Below, piece by piece: positions 8,054 through 16,631 of a DNA stretch of 60,948 nt (positions are counted from its first letter, which is position 1; each line of letters opens with the position of its first letter). This DNA comes from Clostridia bacterium (GTDB lineage Bacteria > Bacillota_A > Clostridia > Christensenellales > Aristaeellaceae). The translations under genes were made by a program, and so were the position numbers. The notes beneath the pieces were generated by a model, which was not told the origin of the DNA, searched no databases, and worked only from the letters and a program-made list of their open reading frames with translations. The stretch is taken from contig BNUH01000010.1 in NCBI GenBank assembly GCA_025997215.1, forward strand, positions 1 to 60,948, read 5' to 3'.

Positions 8054-9207
8054 TCGTCGGCACCGCCTTCCTTAATGGGCTGGAGCGTCGCGCCCATGCT
8101 CGTGACATTCACGCTCACATCCGCGTCCACTTGCAGCGTCGGGAATACATTCTCCCAGCCGCCCTGATCACGCTGAATCGCCTCAAACACCTTGGGATGT
8201 TGCTGGTATACCCGCTGGCCAAATCCGAATACGTCGGATTTCAAAGTCTGCGCCGCGTCCAGCGCGCTGGTGACACGGTTGAGGATTTCCTCGCGCGCCA
8301 GGCGTTCAATCTCGAGAATCTTGTCGACATCGTTGATATTTTCGCGGCTGGTCGTGGATATCAGCACGCATTCGAGGTTAACGGTAAGTCGCATGCTGAC
8401 CGAGCTGCCCTCCACGATGGGCTTGACCACGGTGTCGGCGCGGTTTATCTCCAATTCGATCAATCCACCCAGGCCCGTGATCTGCATGACGCCCGTGTGC
8501 ATTTCATTATTAATAACTAATAATCCATACACCTCGTCCTCGTCAAAGCTGCCCACCATCCGCGATCCATTGAATACCGCCGTGCCCGCGACGCGCGCCT
8601 TGGTCTTGCCCAGCTCGTCCGTGAATAGTTCGACGATCGGCGCGGTGGGCTGGCGGCTCATGCTGGTCAGGTCGCTGATGAAGCTGAATACGGTCTTGTT
8701 GCTCGTGCGGCCCGTGAACCGCTGATTCTGGGCCATCTTCGCCAGCTGGATGGCCGGCATGGATTCCAGATACGTGGTTTGGCTGAATACGTCATAAGCC
8801 TGGCCGCGCGCGATCATCAGCGGCATGGTCATCCGGCTTTCGACATTGCGCATGAAGTATTCGAGTATGGGCGCGACGTCCATCCGCGCTACATCCTCGC
8901 TGATTACCAGCACCTCGCACTGCTGGGTATACATCTTCCGGCTGAACATGCTCATGAGATCCCGCAGCGCGCTGAACACCGCCTGGCCGGACTGGGTCAC
9001 ATTGAAGTAGGCCTCGCCTGAATCGCCGGGGGATTTCAGCAGTGCGGGACGGGCGATCTGCGCCGTGACCAAATAATCGCCGTCGGGCGAACTATCCACG
9101 CCCAGGCCCATCACGATCGAGAGCTGGCTCATCTCCAGGCTGTTCCAACAGCCCGCGGCCGTCAGCATTACAACGGCCAGCATTATCGAAAGCAGAAATT
9201 TGCGCAT
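8050..9207 (-). CDS. gerC: Germination lipoprotein, Ger(x)C family
   Basis: A 385-residue protein starting MRKFLLSIMLAVVMLTAAGC, a lipoprotein signal with lipobox TAAGC, followed by WNSLEMSQLSIVMGLGVD, the conserved start of the mature GerAC-type domain. Length matches the family. GerC proteins are anchored on the outer face of the spore inner membrane and are needed for receptor assembly. Its ATG overlaps the last base of the gerA-type stop, and it overlaps the gerB-type start by ATGA. In this operon C comes before B, a variant order seen in other spore formers. Confidence 0.9.
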   Translation of the reverse strand: MRKFLLSIMLAVVMLTAAGCWNSLEMSQLSIVMGLGVDSSPDGDYLVTAQIARPALLKSPGDSGEAYFNVTQSGQAVFSALRDLMSMFSRKMYTQQCEVLVISEDVARMDVAPILEYFMRNVESRMTMPLMIARGQAYDVFSQTTYLESMPAIQLAKMAQNQRFTGRTSNKTVFSFISDLTSMSRQPTAPIVELFTDELGKTKARVAGTAVFNGSRMVGSFDEDEVYGLLVINNEMHTGVMQITGLGGLIELEINRADTVVKPIVEGSSVSMRLTVNLECVLISTTSRENINDVDKILEIERLAREEILNRVTSALDAAQTLKSDVFGFGQRVYQQHPKVFEAIQRDQGGWENVFPTLQVDADVSVNVTSMGATLQPIKEGGADE

Positions 9208-10799
9208 TATCTATTGCCCCTTTCGAATGCGGGCTTCCCGGCCTTCTGCCGCTGCGTATCCTGCGGATGCAGCGAGACGGGGCGGTTTTTCATGCTCCAT
9301 AATGGCGCGCGGATCAGCGTATCCTTCAGATCCTGCAGCCGCATGGGGGCTAGGGGGTTCAGGTATAATACGCCGAAGGATTTCAACGAGGCCAGATGCG
9401 TCATCACCGCGAGTATCCCCAGCGTCACGCCGTATCCGCCGAACATAGCCGCCAGCAGCAGCAGAAGCCACCGCAGCAGTGAAACAGAATTCGACAGCGT
9501 CGGCACCGCGAAGCTGGCCACGCCCGTCAGCGCGACGATGATCACGACCGGAGCGCCGACGATGCCTGCTTGTATGGCGGCCTGGCCCATCACCAGCGCG
9601 CCGACGATGCTGATGGCCTGGCCGACGGGTTTGGGCAGACGGATACCCGCCTCCTTCAGTATCTCAAATACGACAAGCATCAGCGCGGTTTCGACAATAG
9701 CCGGGAACGGCAGGCCTTCGCTGGAGGCAGCCATGGTGAATAGCAGCGCGTTTGGAATCAATTCTTGATGGTATGATGCCAGCGCGACATATACCGCCGG
9801 AAGAACCAGGCTGATCACGAACGCAGCCAGCCTTAACAGCCGTAGGAACGTTGCGTAAAACGGCCGGATCGAGTAATCCTCCGCCGATTGGAAGCATTCG
9901 ACAAATAACATCGGTACCGTCAGGCAGAACGGCGAACCGTCGACCAGTATACCGACGCGGCCTTCGAGCAGCTTGGCACAGACCACGTCCGGCTTTTCGG
10001 TGTACGCTACCGTCTCGAACACAGACGCCGGCTCGCTCTCGATGTATTCCATCAGCGAACCGGAACCTTCGATCATGTCCACGTCCACGGTTGAGAGGCG
10101 GCGCTTCACCTCCTGGACTATCTCCGGCTCCGCGATGCCTTTGAGGTATGTCACACACACCGACGTGTGCGTGCGCGTCCCTATCGTCATCATCTCCATG
10201 CGCAGATCGTTGGTGGCGATGCGGCGGCGCAGCAGCGCGGTATTCGTGCGCAACGTCTCGGTGAACCCCTCGCGCGGACCGAACACGACTGTCTCGGTCT
10301 GCGGCTCCGAGATGGACCGCCGCTCCCAGCCGCGCACGCTGATGGTAGCCGCGCCGGGCATCCCGTCGATCATCAGCAGCGCGTCACCGCGCAGGATGCT
10401 GCTCAATGCGTCCGCGCCGTTTTCGATAATCTTCGTGTCGCTGGATAGAAGTATGCGCGCTTTCACCTGCGTCAGATCCGTTATGCTATAATCATTTGCA
10501 TAAACCATCAGTGGTTTTAGCACATTATCCATTATAGATTCATGCTTGACCAGACCGTCCATGAACGCCACAGCCGCGTTCCGGTTCAGGGATGGCACGT
10601 GGAATTCGCGTATGGAAAAGTCGCTGCACAGATCGAACGCTGCGCGCAATTCATCAAGGTTATCGGCGAGGCGCTCTGATATCGGCGCATCCCAGCCCAC
10701 GCCCGCAGGCTTCATCGAAAAGCCCAGGTCGGGCATGGCTTCTATGGTACCTTTGGAGTCTTGGGAAGCTGTAGAATCAACAAAACCTTTACGCTGCAT
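9207..10799 (-). CDS. gerA: Spore germination receptor subunit, GerA family
   Basis: A 530-residue protein. The N-terminal half is hydrophilic (family N1-N2 domain; DLCSDFSIREFHVP and SSDTKIIENGADALSSILRG are typical), the middle has GREGF-like GPREGFTETLRTN and KGIAEPEIVQEVKRRL, and the second half has about five or six membrane helices from FYATFLRLLRLAAF. These are the characteristic blocks of GerAA/GerKA. It is the first gene of the operon. GGGGG at 10804-10808 on the minus strand supports ATG 10799. The C-terminal tail after the last helix is basic and about 45 residues. Confidence 0.92.
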   Translation of the reverse strand: MQRKGFVDSTASQDSKGTIEAMPDLGFSMKPAGVGWDAPISERLADNLDELRAAFDLCSDFSIREFHVPSLNRNAAVAFMDGLVKHESIMDNVLKPLMVYANDYSITDLTQVKARILLSSDTKIIENGADALSSILRGDALLMIDGMPGAATISVRGWERRSISEPQTETVVFGPREGFTETLRTNTALLRRRIATNDLRMEMMTIGTRTHTSVCVTYLKGIAEPEIVQEVKRRLSTVDVDMIEGSGSLMEYIESEPASVFETVAYTEKPDVVCAKLLEGRVGILVDGSPFCLTVPMLFVECFQSAEDYSIRPFYATFLRLLRLAAFVISLVLPAVYVALASYHQELIPNALLFTMAASSEGLPFPAIVETALMLVVFEILKEAGIRLPKPVGQAISIVGALVMGQAAIQAGIVGAPVVIIVALTGVASFAVPTLSNSVSLLRWLLLLLAAMFGGYGVTLGILAVMTHLASLKSFGVLYLNPLAPMRLQDLKDTLIRAPLWSMKNRPVSLHPQDTQRQKAGKPAFERGNR

Positions 10800-10824
10800 G
10801 GCGTCCCCCGATATATAGTTTCAT

Positions 10825-10855
10825 GCGTATGCTCCCCGGATTTACCAAATATTAT
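10825..10855 (-). promoter_or_regulatory. Candidate forespore (sigma-G type) promoter for the ger operon
   Basis: On the minus strand CATACGC (10831-10825) lies 18 bases after ATAATA (10855-10850). The -10 agrees with the sigma-G form CATACTA at five of seven bases and the -35 with TGAATA at four of six. The -10 box ends 25 bases before the gerA ATG. Forespore expression of ger operons is known; this particular site is inferred. Confidence 0.35.
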
Positions 10856-10952
10856 GTAATTATTTTCGCCCTGTTATCGCCAGGATATATTAACCAATTA
10901 TTCTTACGCGTTCGCATGCAGGAAAACCGCGCTCCTTGACGAATCTTACAGA

Positions 10953-12740
10953 ATGGTCAATAGGGGAATGGACGAGGGCCGAGGGTTCTCGCGGAGCTGG
11001 ATCACCGAGCTGCGTGCGCGCGTGGATATCGTGGATGTGGTGAGCCAGACCGTCGCGTTAAAGAAAAATGGCGGCCGCTACTGGGGATTGTGTCCATTCC
11101 ATACGGAAAAGACGGCCTCGTTCACCGTGCGGCCCGACCTGCAGATGTACTATTGCTTCGGGTGCAAGGCGGCAGGCGACGTGATCCGGTTCGTGATGGA
11201 GATCGAGCGGCTGGAATTCCCGGAGGCGCTGCGGGAATTGGCCGACCGCGCGCACTTCCCGCTGCCGGAGACGATGGATCTGGACGCGCTGCGCCGCGAC
11301 CGGACCGAACGCGACAGGATTCTCGCGCTGAATAAACGGGCCGCGCATTGGTTCCACGACCGCCTCTGGACCGCGGAGGGTAAACCGTACCTGGAATATT
11401 TGTACCGGCGTGGCCTGGACGACGCGGGCATACGGCGGTTCGGGCTGGGAGCGTCCGGAGCGGACGGGCAGGCGCTGCTCACCGCGATGAAGGACGGTGA
11501 ATCGTCGGAGGATTTGATCGTCAAGGCTTGTCTGGCCGGACGCAGGGATGGACGGTCCTTCGACTTTTTCCGGCAGCGGGCGATGTTCCCCATACTGGAC
11601 GCGCGCGGGAATGTGATCGCGTTCGGCGGCAGGGCATTGGGCGACGCGCAGCCCAAGTACCTGAATTCGTCGGACACGCCCGTATTCAACAAGCGCCAGA
11701 CCGTCTACGGCATCCACCTGCTGAAAAAGGCCCGGAATCTGCGGCGGATAGTCCTGGTCGAGGGCTATATGGATGCGCTGACGCTGCTGAACGCCGATGT
11801 CGTGGGCGTTGTGGCGACGCTGGGTACGTCGCTCACACCCGAGCAAGTCACCTTGATCAAACGGTACGCGCCCGAGGCGCTGATCGCGTATGACGGCGAC
11901 GAGCCGGGGCAGAAGGCCGCCCTGCGTGCGCTGGATCTGTTCGAAGCGGAGGATATGCCCGCGCGGGTTGTGACGTTCCCGGACGGCATGGATCCGGACG
12001 ACTTCATCCGCAAGGAGGGCGCGAACGCCCGCGAATCATTCGAGTCGCTGACGACGCGATCCGCGTATCAATTCAAGCTTGCGCGGCTGGTTCTCTCGTT
12101 TGATCTGTCCAAACCGGACGAGCGCATGAAGTACGCCATCGAGTCCGCGAAGATACTGCGGACGGTTCGCGAGCCGGTGGAACTAGAATCCCTGCTGGAT
12201 CGTTTAATCGTTGACACGGGATTTTCTAAAGAAATCCTTATGCGGCAGATTGGCGCGTCGCCGATGCCGATTCAGAGGACGAAGGAGCCGAGGTCCGAGC
12301 GGGTGGCATCCAACGATATGCCCTCGATGCTCTCGCGCGATTCGGACAAGGCCGCGCGGATACTGCTCTCGCTGATAGCTGTCGGGCGCGTACCCGCCGG
12401 AGCTATCGACTGCATGGACTTTGAGAACCCGATTCATCAGGCTATATGCCGTGGACTGCTCGAAGGCCAAGCCGCCGCCGAACTCATCGAGGACTGCGCC
12501 GAGGACGACACCCGCGCCGAGATGCTGACGATATTTGGTGAGGCGGGTGAATTGCCGGAGGATTCACTGCCGCGCGTGATCAATGACTGCATCGAGCGGT
12601 TGCAATCGGAACGGCTGAACGCACGGATTAAAGAATTGACATCGGCGATAGGCGCTATGCAAGGTGCCAACCGTCTGGATGGAATGAAGGAACTGACCGA
12701 CCTGCTGGCAAAACAGCAGAGGATGAAGATAGTACGATAA
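10953..12740 (+). CDS. dnaG: DNA primase DnaG
   Basis: A 595-residue primase. The zinc-binding domain is at residues 45-75 (CPFH, then YYCFGC), the RNA polymerase core follows with RRGL and the conserved FFRQRAMFPI-DARGNVIAFGGR block, and the Toprim acidic motifs VEGYMDAL and YDGDEPGQKAA are intact. The C-terminal 140 residues form the variable DnaB-interaction part. It makes RNA primers at the replication fork. The start is uncertain: ATG 10953 has no clear ribosome site, and ATG 10968 has GGGG too close. It sits directly upstream of rpoD, as in the classical macromolecular synthesis operon, without rpsU. Confidence 0.95.
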   Translation: MVNRGMDEGRGFSRSWITELRARVDIVDVVSQTVALKKNGGRYWGLCPFHTEKTASFTVRPDLQMYYCFGCKAAGDVIRFVMEIERLEFPEALRELADRAHFPLPETMDLDALRRDRTERDRILALNKRAAHWFHDRLWTAEGKPYLEYLYRRGLDDAGIRRFGLGASGADGQALLTAMKDGESSEDLIVKACLAGRRDGRSFDFFRQRAMFPILDARGNVIAFGGRALGDAQPKYLNSSDTPVFNKRQTVYGIHLLKKARNLRRIVLVEGYMDALTLLNADVVGVVATLGTSLTPEQVTLIKRYAPEALIAYDGDEPGQKAALRALDLFEAEDMPARVVTFPDGMDPDDFIRKEGANARESFESLTTRSAYQFKLARLVLSFDLSKPDERMKYAIESAKILRTVREPVELESLLDRLIVDTGFSKEILMRQIGASPMPIQRTKEPRSERVASNDMPSMLSRDSDKAARILLSLIAVGRVPAGAIDCMDFENPIHQAICRGLLEGQAAAELIEDCAEDDTRAEMLTIFGEAGELPEDSLPRVINDCIERLQSERLNARIKELTSAIGAMQGANRLDGMKELTDLLAKQQRMKIVR

Positions 12741-12770
12741 AGTTTTCAGACCCTAAAGGGAGTGAAACGC

Positions 12771-13865
12771 TTGAATACCCAAACTGACGAAAAGCAAAAA
12801 CGGGTGGAAGAGCTCGTCAAGACCGGGAAAACAAAAGGCGTGCTGACCTACAAGGAGATCATGAACCAGCTCGTCGAGCTGGAGATTGAGCCTGATCAGT
12901 TCGACCGTATCCTGGAGACGCTGGACTCCCTGGGTATCGACGTCGTTCAGGAGATTGATCTGGTCGAGCCGGAGCCGCCCGCCCCGGAGCCTGAACCTGC
13001 CGTGGAGGATTTGGATCTGTCCGTGCCGGAGGGGGTCAGCGTTGACGACCCCGTGCGCATGTACCTTAAGGAGATCGGCAAGGTGCCGCTGCTCACCGCC
13101 GAGGATGAGATCGACATCGCCCAGCGCATGGAGCAGGGCGATATGTCCGCCAAGCGCAAGCTGGCGGAGGCCAACCTGCGGCTGGTCGTATCCATCGCCA
13201 AACGTTACGTCGGACGCGGCATGCTGTTCTTGGACTTAATCCAGGAAGGGAATCTGGGATTAATCAAGGCCGTTGAGAAGTTTGATTACCGCAAGGGTTA
13301 CAAATTCTCCACGTACGCGACATGGTGGATCCGCCAGGCTATCACGCGCGCCATAGCGGATCAGGCGCGCACGATCCGCATACCCGTGCACATGGTCGAG
13401 ACGATCAACAAGCTGATCCGCGTATCCCGCCAACTGCTGCAGGAGCTGGGCCGCGAACCCCAGCCAGAGGAGATCGCGCGGGTCATGGCCATCCCGGAGG
13501 AAAAGGTCCGCGAGATCATCAAGATTGCGCAGGAACCTGTCTCCCTCGAAACGCCCATCGGCGAGGAGGAGGACAGCCACCTGGGGGACTTTATCCCGGA
13601 CGACGACGCGCCCGCGCCCGCCGAGGCCGCCTCGTTCACGCTGATGAAGGAGCAGCTGACCAACGTCCTGGACACGCTCACACCGCGCGAGGAGAAGGTG
13701 CTGCGGCTGCGGTTCGGTCTGGACGACGGGCGACAGCGCACGCTGGAGGAGGTCGGCAAGGAATTCAACGTCACACGCGAGCGCATCCGCCAGATCGAGG
13801 CGAAAGCGCTGCGGAAATTGCGGCATCCCAGCCGTTCCAAGAAGCTGAAGGATTTCTTGGATTAA
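12771..13865 (+). CDS. rpoD: Primary RNA polymerase sigma factor RpoD/SigA
   Basis: About 364 residues, the compact SigA form of Bacillota. Region 1.1 is at the N-terminus with [20 protein letters not shown], region 1.2 has [16 protein letters not shown], region 2 has [19 protein letters not shown] and [19 protein letters not shown], region 3 follows, and region 4.2 has [23 protein letters not shown] 12771 is chosen because AAAGGGAG at 12755-12762 is spaced eight bases from it, while GTG 12762 overlaps that site. It directs housekeeping transcription; several TTGACA/TATAAT promoters in this window are its expected targets. An acidic Pro/Glu linker is at residues 63-82. Confidence 0.95.
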   Translation: MNTQTDEKQKRVEELVKTGKTKGVLTYKEIMNQLVELEIEPDQFDRILETLDSLGIDVVQEIDLVEPEPPAPEPEPAVEDLDLSVPEGVSVDDPVRMYLKEIGKVPLLTAEDEIDIAQRMEQGDMSAKRKLAEANLRLVVSIAKRYVGRGMLFLDLIQEGNLGLIKAVEKFDYRKGYKFSTYATWWIRQAITRAIADQARTIRIPVHMVETINKLIRVSRQLLQELGREPQPEEIARVMAIPEEKVREIIKIAQEPVSLETPIGEEEDSHLGDFIPDDDAPAPAEAASFTLMKEQLTNVLDTLTPREEKVLRLRFGLDDGRQRTLEEVGKEFNVTRERIRQIEAKALRKLRHPSRSKKLKDFLD

Positions 13866-13883
13866 TTGGGGGACGATACTGGA

Positions 13884-14600
13884 TTGACGGGGGAACGATT
13901 CGAACAGGCGCCCAGATTGTCGGAGCGTTTGGCGGCGCTGGTGGATATGGTGCCGCCATGCGATTGCGCCGCCGACATCGGCGCGGATCATGGATACACG
14001 TCGGCGCGGCTGCTGGCGTTGGATCGCTGCCGCCGCGTATGGGTAGCGGATATTTCGGATAAAGCGTTGGCGCGCGCAAAGGCAAACCTGACACGCCTGG
14101 GGTTTGCGGATCGCGCACGGTTTGTGTGCGGGGATGGGTTTCACGCATTGGCCGAACCTGTGGACGCGGCGCTGATCGCGGGCATGGGCGCGCGGACTAT
14201 CGTCGATATCCTGGATGATGGTGTCAACATTCTCGAACGCCTCAACCATCCTATATTGGTTATATCGCCTAACCGCGATCCTGAATTGGTGCGATATTGG
14301 TTGGACGCGCATGGTTACAGCGTGGTTGTTGAACGCGTTGTGCGCTCCGACGGACGATGGTATCCCATTATTCGTGCGGAATATAGCGGTAACGCGCTCA
14401 ATCCGTCGGATCGGCGCGCGTTGTATTTGGGATTGACCGCCGTCCAGCCGCTGTCGGACGACGCTCGGGCGTATTGGGCTTGGCGGCTAGGGGTGCTCAC
14501 AGAGATGCTGCCAGGAGTGGGGAAGGTGGCGAAGGATCAGCGTCAGGCGTTATTCGACCAAATAGCATGGATTAAGGAAGTGTTGGGAATACCCGATTGA
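13884..14600 (+). CDS. trmK: tRNA (adenine(22)-N1)-methyltransferase TrmK
   Basis: A class I SAM-dependent methyltransferase of about 238 residues. ADIGADHGYTSARLLAL is the SAM-binding motif I, VWVADISDKALARAKANL is motif II, and GMGARTIVDIL and ISPNRDPELVRYWL are typical of the YqfN/TrmK group, which methylates A22 of tRNA. The TTG at 13884 is preceded by GGGGGA at 13868-13873; an alternative TTG at 13866 directly follows the rpoD stop with a weaker site. Location right after rpoD is the same as in Bacillus. Its 3' end overlaps the converging Uma2 gene by 29 bases. Confidence 0.85.
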   Translation: MTGERFEQAPRLSERLAALVDMVPPCDCAADIGADHGYTSARLLALDRCRRVWVADISDKALARAKANLTRLGFADRARFVCGDGFHALAEPVDAALIAGMGARTIVDILDDGVNILERLNHPILVISPNRDPELVRYWLDAHGYSVVVERVVRSDGRWYPIIRAEYSGNALNPSDRRALYLGLTAVQPLSDDARAYWAWRLGVLTEMLPGVGKVAKDQRQALFDQIAWIKEVLGIPD

Positions 14601-15027
14601 AATCGATCGAAAAGTCATCCAGTATGCTAACCTTGATCGTTGAGCGCCATGTATAGGCAATGGGCACACAATCCCCTTCGCGCCAGTCGTATACAACAAC
14701 TGTTTCGCGCACGGGATCGATGATCCAATACTCCCTGACACCTGCCGCAAAGTACCGATTCCGCTTATAGAAACGGTCGCGCTTACTAGTAGACGGCGAC
14801 AAAATTTCAATTATTAAGTCCGGCGCGCCTTCACAATAGGTGCCTTTGTTTTTGCTGGGATCGCAGATTACAAGCAAGTCCGGCTCGAACCCTTCCTCAT
14901 CGTCGGCGGGGTTCAAATGCAGCAGGTAGTCGGAATATGCCTGGCATTTTTTTCCTTCTAGATGGGATTCAAACAGCATGATCAGCCGCATGTGTATCTT
15001 TATTACTTTCGCCGCCGTAGATTCCAC
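14572..15027 (-). CDS. Uma2-family (DUF820) PD-(D/E)XK protein, short form
   Basis: A 151-residue protein with the Uma2 core: PDLLVICDPSK (Asp), APDLIIEILSPSTSKRDRF (Glu) and YKRNRYFAAGVREYWIIDP (Lys), in the order of the restriction-endonuclease-like fold. The usual N-terminal 35-40 residues of the family (the YEL-DG strand) are missing, but GTG 15027 has a good GGAGGGGG site and a consensus promoter, so the short form appears to be expressed rather than broken. The biological role of Uma2 proteins is unknown; some are transposon-associated. It overlaps trmK tail to tail. Confidence 0.75.
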   Translation of the reverse strand: MESTAAKVIKIHMRLIMLFESHLEGKKCQAYSDYLLHLNPADDEEGFEPDLLVICDPSKNKGTYCEGAPDLIIEILSPSTSKRDRFYKRNRYFAAGVREYWIIDPVRETVVVYDWREGDCVPIAYTWRSTIKVSILDDFSIDFNRVFPTLP

Positions 15028-15047
15028 ATTACCCCCTCCAGGCTATA

Positions 15048-15076
15048 ATTATATATTATTGCTTATCGGCTGTCAA
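15048..15076 (-). promoter_or_regulatory. Consensus sigma-A promoter for the Uma2 gene
   Basis: On the minus strand TTGACA (15076-15071) and TATAAT (15053-15048), both perfect, are exactly 17 bases apart. Predicted transcription starts near 15041, immediately before the GGAGGGGG site at 15040-15032, so the leader is only about 14 bases. Confidence 0.75.
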
Positions 15077-15173
15077 TGCATACGCTTTTGGCTGATCGGC
15101 AGGAATTCGCGGCTGATTGTCGAATTTAACGATATAACACCATACATCATTCAATGAAAGCGAGACGATTCAC

Positions 15174-16514
15174 ATGCCTGATACCCATACGCCTCTGAAG
15201 ATCGCGTTTATCGGCGCGGGCAGCTTCGGCTTCACGCGCGGGCTGGTGCGCGACCTGCTGACCTTCGACGCGATGAAGGATGCCACGATCGCGCTGATGG
15301 ACATCGACCCTGTCCCGCTGGGACACATCCGCCGCGCGTGCCAGCGGATCATCGACGAAGGCCATTACCCCGCCAAGCTGATAGCGACGCTCGACCGCCG
15401 CGAGGCGCTGGAAGGCGCCGACGGCGTGGTCTGCACGATTCTCGCCCACAAGACCCCCGTGTGGAAGTATGACATCGAGATCCCCAAGAAGTACGGCATC
15501 GATACGAACGTTGGCGATACGCGCGGACCGAGCGGCGTATTCCGCTATCTGCGGACGATCCCGATATTCTTGGATATAGCGCGCGACATCGACCGCTACT
15601 GCCCGAACGCCGTGTTCCTCAATTACACCAATCCGATGGCCATGCTGTGCCGCGCGGTTCAGGGCGTTTATCCGCACATGAAAACGACCGGCCTGTGCCA
15701 TTCCGTCCAGGGCACGGCCGAGATGCTCGCCAAGTGGATCGAGAAGCCCATCGAGGAGATCACCTACACGTGCGTGGGCATCAACCATCAGGCGTTTTAC
15801 ACCAAATTCTTGTGGAAGGGCCAAGACGCTTATCCGCTGATCCACAAGGCCATCACCACAAGCGAGAAGATATACAATGAGGAGATCGTCCGCAACGAGA
15901 TGTACCTGGCGATGGGTTACTACGTGACGGAATCCTCCGGCCATAACAGCGAATACAACTGGTGGTTCCGCAAGCGTCCCGAGCTTATCGAGGAATACTG
16001 CACCCACGGTACGGGCTGGAACCCGGGCGTATATTCATACATTCTGGATGAATACACGGATCGCGACAACGGCAAGTGGGATTCAGAAATCAAGAAGTGG
16101 TTTGATGATCCGCTGATTCTGGATCGCGGCCACGAGTACGCGGCGTACATATTCAACGCGATGCTTGGCGACGGCACATCGTTCAAGTTCAACGGCAATG
16201 TAAGAAACTTTGGCTTAGTGGACAATCTGCCCCAAGGCGCGTGCGTTGAAGTGCCTGTGCTGGCCAGCAAGCATGGCTTCGAACCGATGCATGTCGAACC
16301 GATGCCGCCGCAGTGCGCGGCGCTGTCCGGCCTATCCGCGCAGATTGAGGAGATGGTCGTGGAAGGCAGTCTCTCCGGCGATAAGGAGCTGATCACACGC
16401 GCGCTGTATTACGATCCGCTTAGCGCCGCCGTGCTCTCGCTCAAGGAGATTCGCACCATGGTCGAGGAGATGTTCAAGCAGAACGCGGATTATTTGCCGC
16501 AGTTTGCGAAGTAA
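15174..16514 (+). CDS. melA: Alpha-galactosidase, glycoside hydrolase family 4
   Basis: A 446-residue GH4 enzyme. The N-terminal Rossmann motif [20 protein letters not shown] binds NAD, and [18 protein letters not shown] and GINHQAF contain the conserved Asn, Cys and His residues that bind Mn(2+) and substrate in this family. GH4 enzymes cleave by transient oxidation at C3 with redox-neutral NAD. The CHSVQGT form matches MelA alpha-galactosidases; an alpha-galacturonidase is a less likely alternative. It is cytoplasmic and acts on imported galactosides. No dedicated transporter is adjacent; the LplB/C-type importer lies 40 kb away. A double hairpin follows the stop. Confidence 0.85.
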   Translation: MPDTHTPLKIAFIGAGSFGFTRGLVRDLLTFDAMKDATIALMDIDPVPLGHIRRACQRIIDEGHYPAKLIATLDRREALEGADGVVCTILAHKTPVWKYDIEIPKKYGIDTNVGDTRGPSGVFRYLRTIPIFLDIARDIDRYCPNAVFLNYTNPMAMLCRAVQGVYPHMKTTGLCHSVQGTAEMLAKWIEKPIEEITYTCVGINHQAFYTKFLWKGQDAYPLIHKAITTSEKIYNEEIVRNEMYLAMGYYVTESSGHNSEYNWWFRKRPELIEEYCTHGTGWNPGVYSYILDEYTDRDNGKWDSEIKKWFDDPLILDRGHEYAAYIFNAMLGDGTSFKFNGNVRNFGLVDNLPQGACVEVPVLASKHGFEPMHVEPMPPQCAALSGLSAQIEEMVVEGSLSGDKELITRALYYDPLSAAVLSLKEIRTMVEEMFKQNADYLPQFAK

Positions 16515-16536
16515 TTTGGTTCGTAAACCCTTGGTT

Positions 16537-16594
16537 CCGCCTCTGCGGAGGGCTTGCCCCAACCGCAGTTGGGGCAAGCCCTCCGCAGAGGCGG
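16537..16594. terminator. 27-bp perfect hairpin after the alpha-galactosidase gene
   Basis: Positions 16537-16563 and 16568-16594 are perfectly complementary over 27 bp around a CGCA loop. The outer stem contains CTCTGCGGAGGG and GGCTTGCCCC, also found in the dispersed repeat family at 20.9 kb. No T-run follows it, so it may be a repeat-derived structure rather than a simple terminator; it lies between two convergent genes. Confidence 0.55.
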
Positions 16595-16602
16595 AGGTTT
16601 AA

Positions 16603-16627
16603 GGGGGCGGATTCTACATCCGCCCCC
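16603..16627. terminator. Second hairpin in the convergent gap
   Basis: GGGGGCGGA (16603-16611) and TCCGCCCCC (16619-16627) form a perfect 9-bp stem with a 7-base loop, just before the end of the minus-strand nucleotidyltransferase gene. It is symmetric and could serve both convergent transcripts. Confidence 0.5.
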
Positions 16628-16631
16628 TACT

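Noticed and set aside
12741..12770. rpsU or another small gene between dnaG and rpoD
   Set aside because: The gap is about 30 bases and holds only the rpoD ribosome site.
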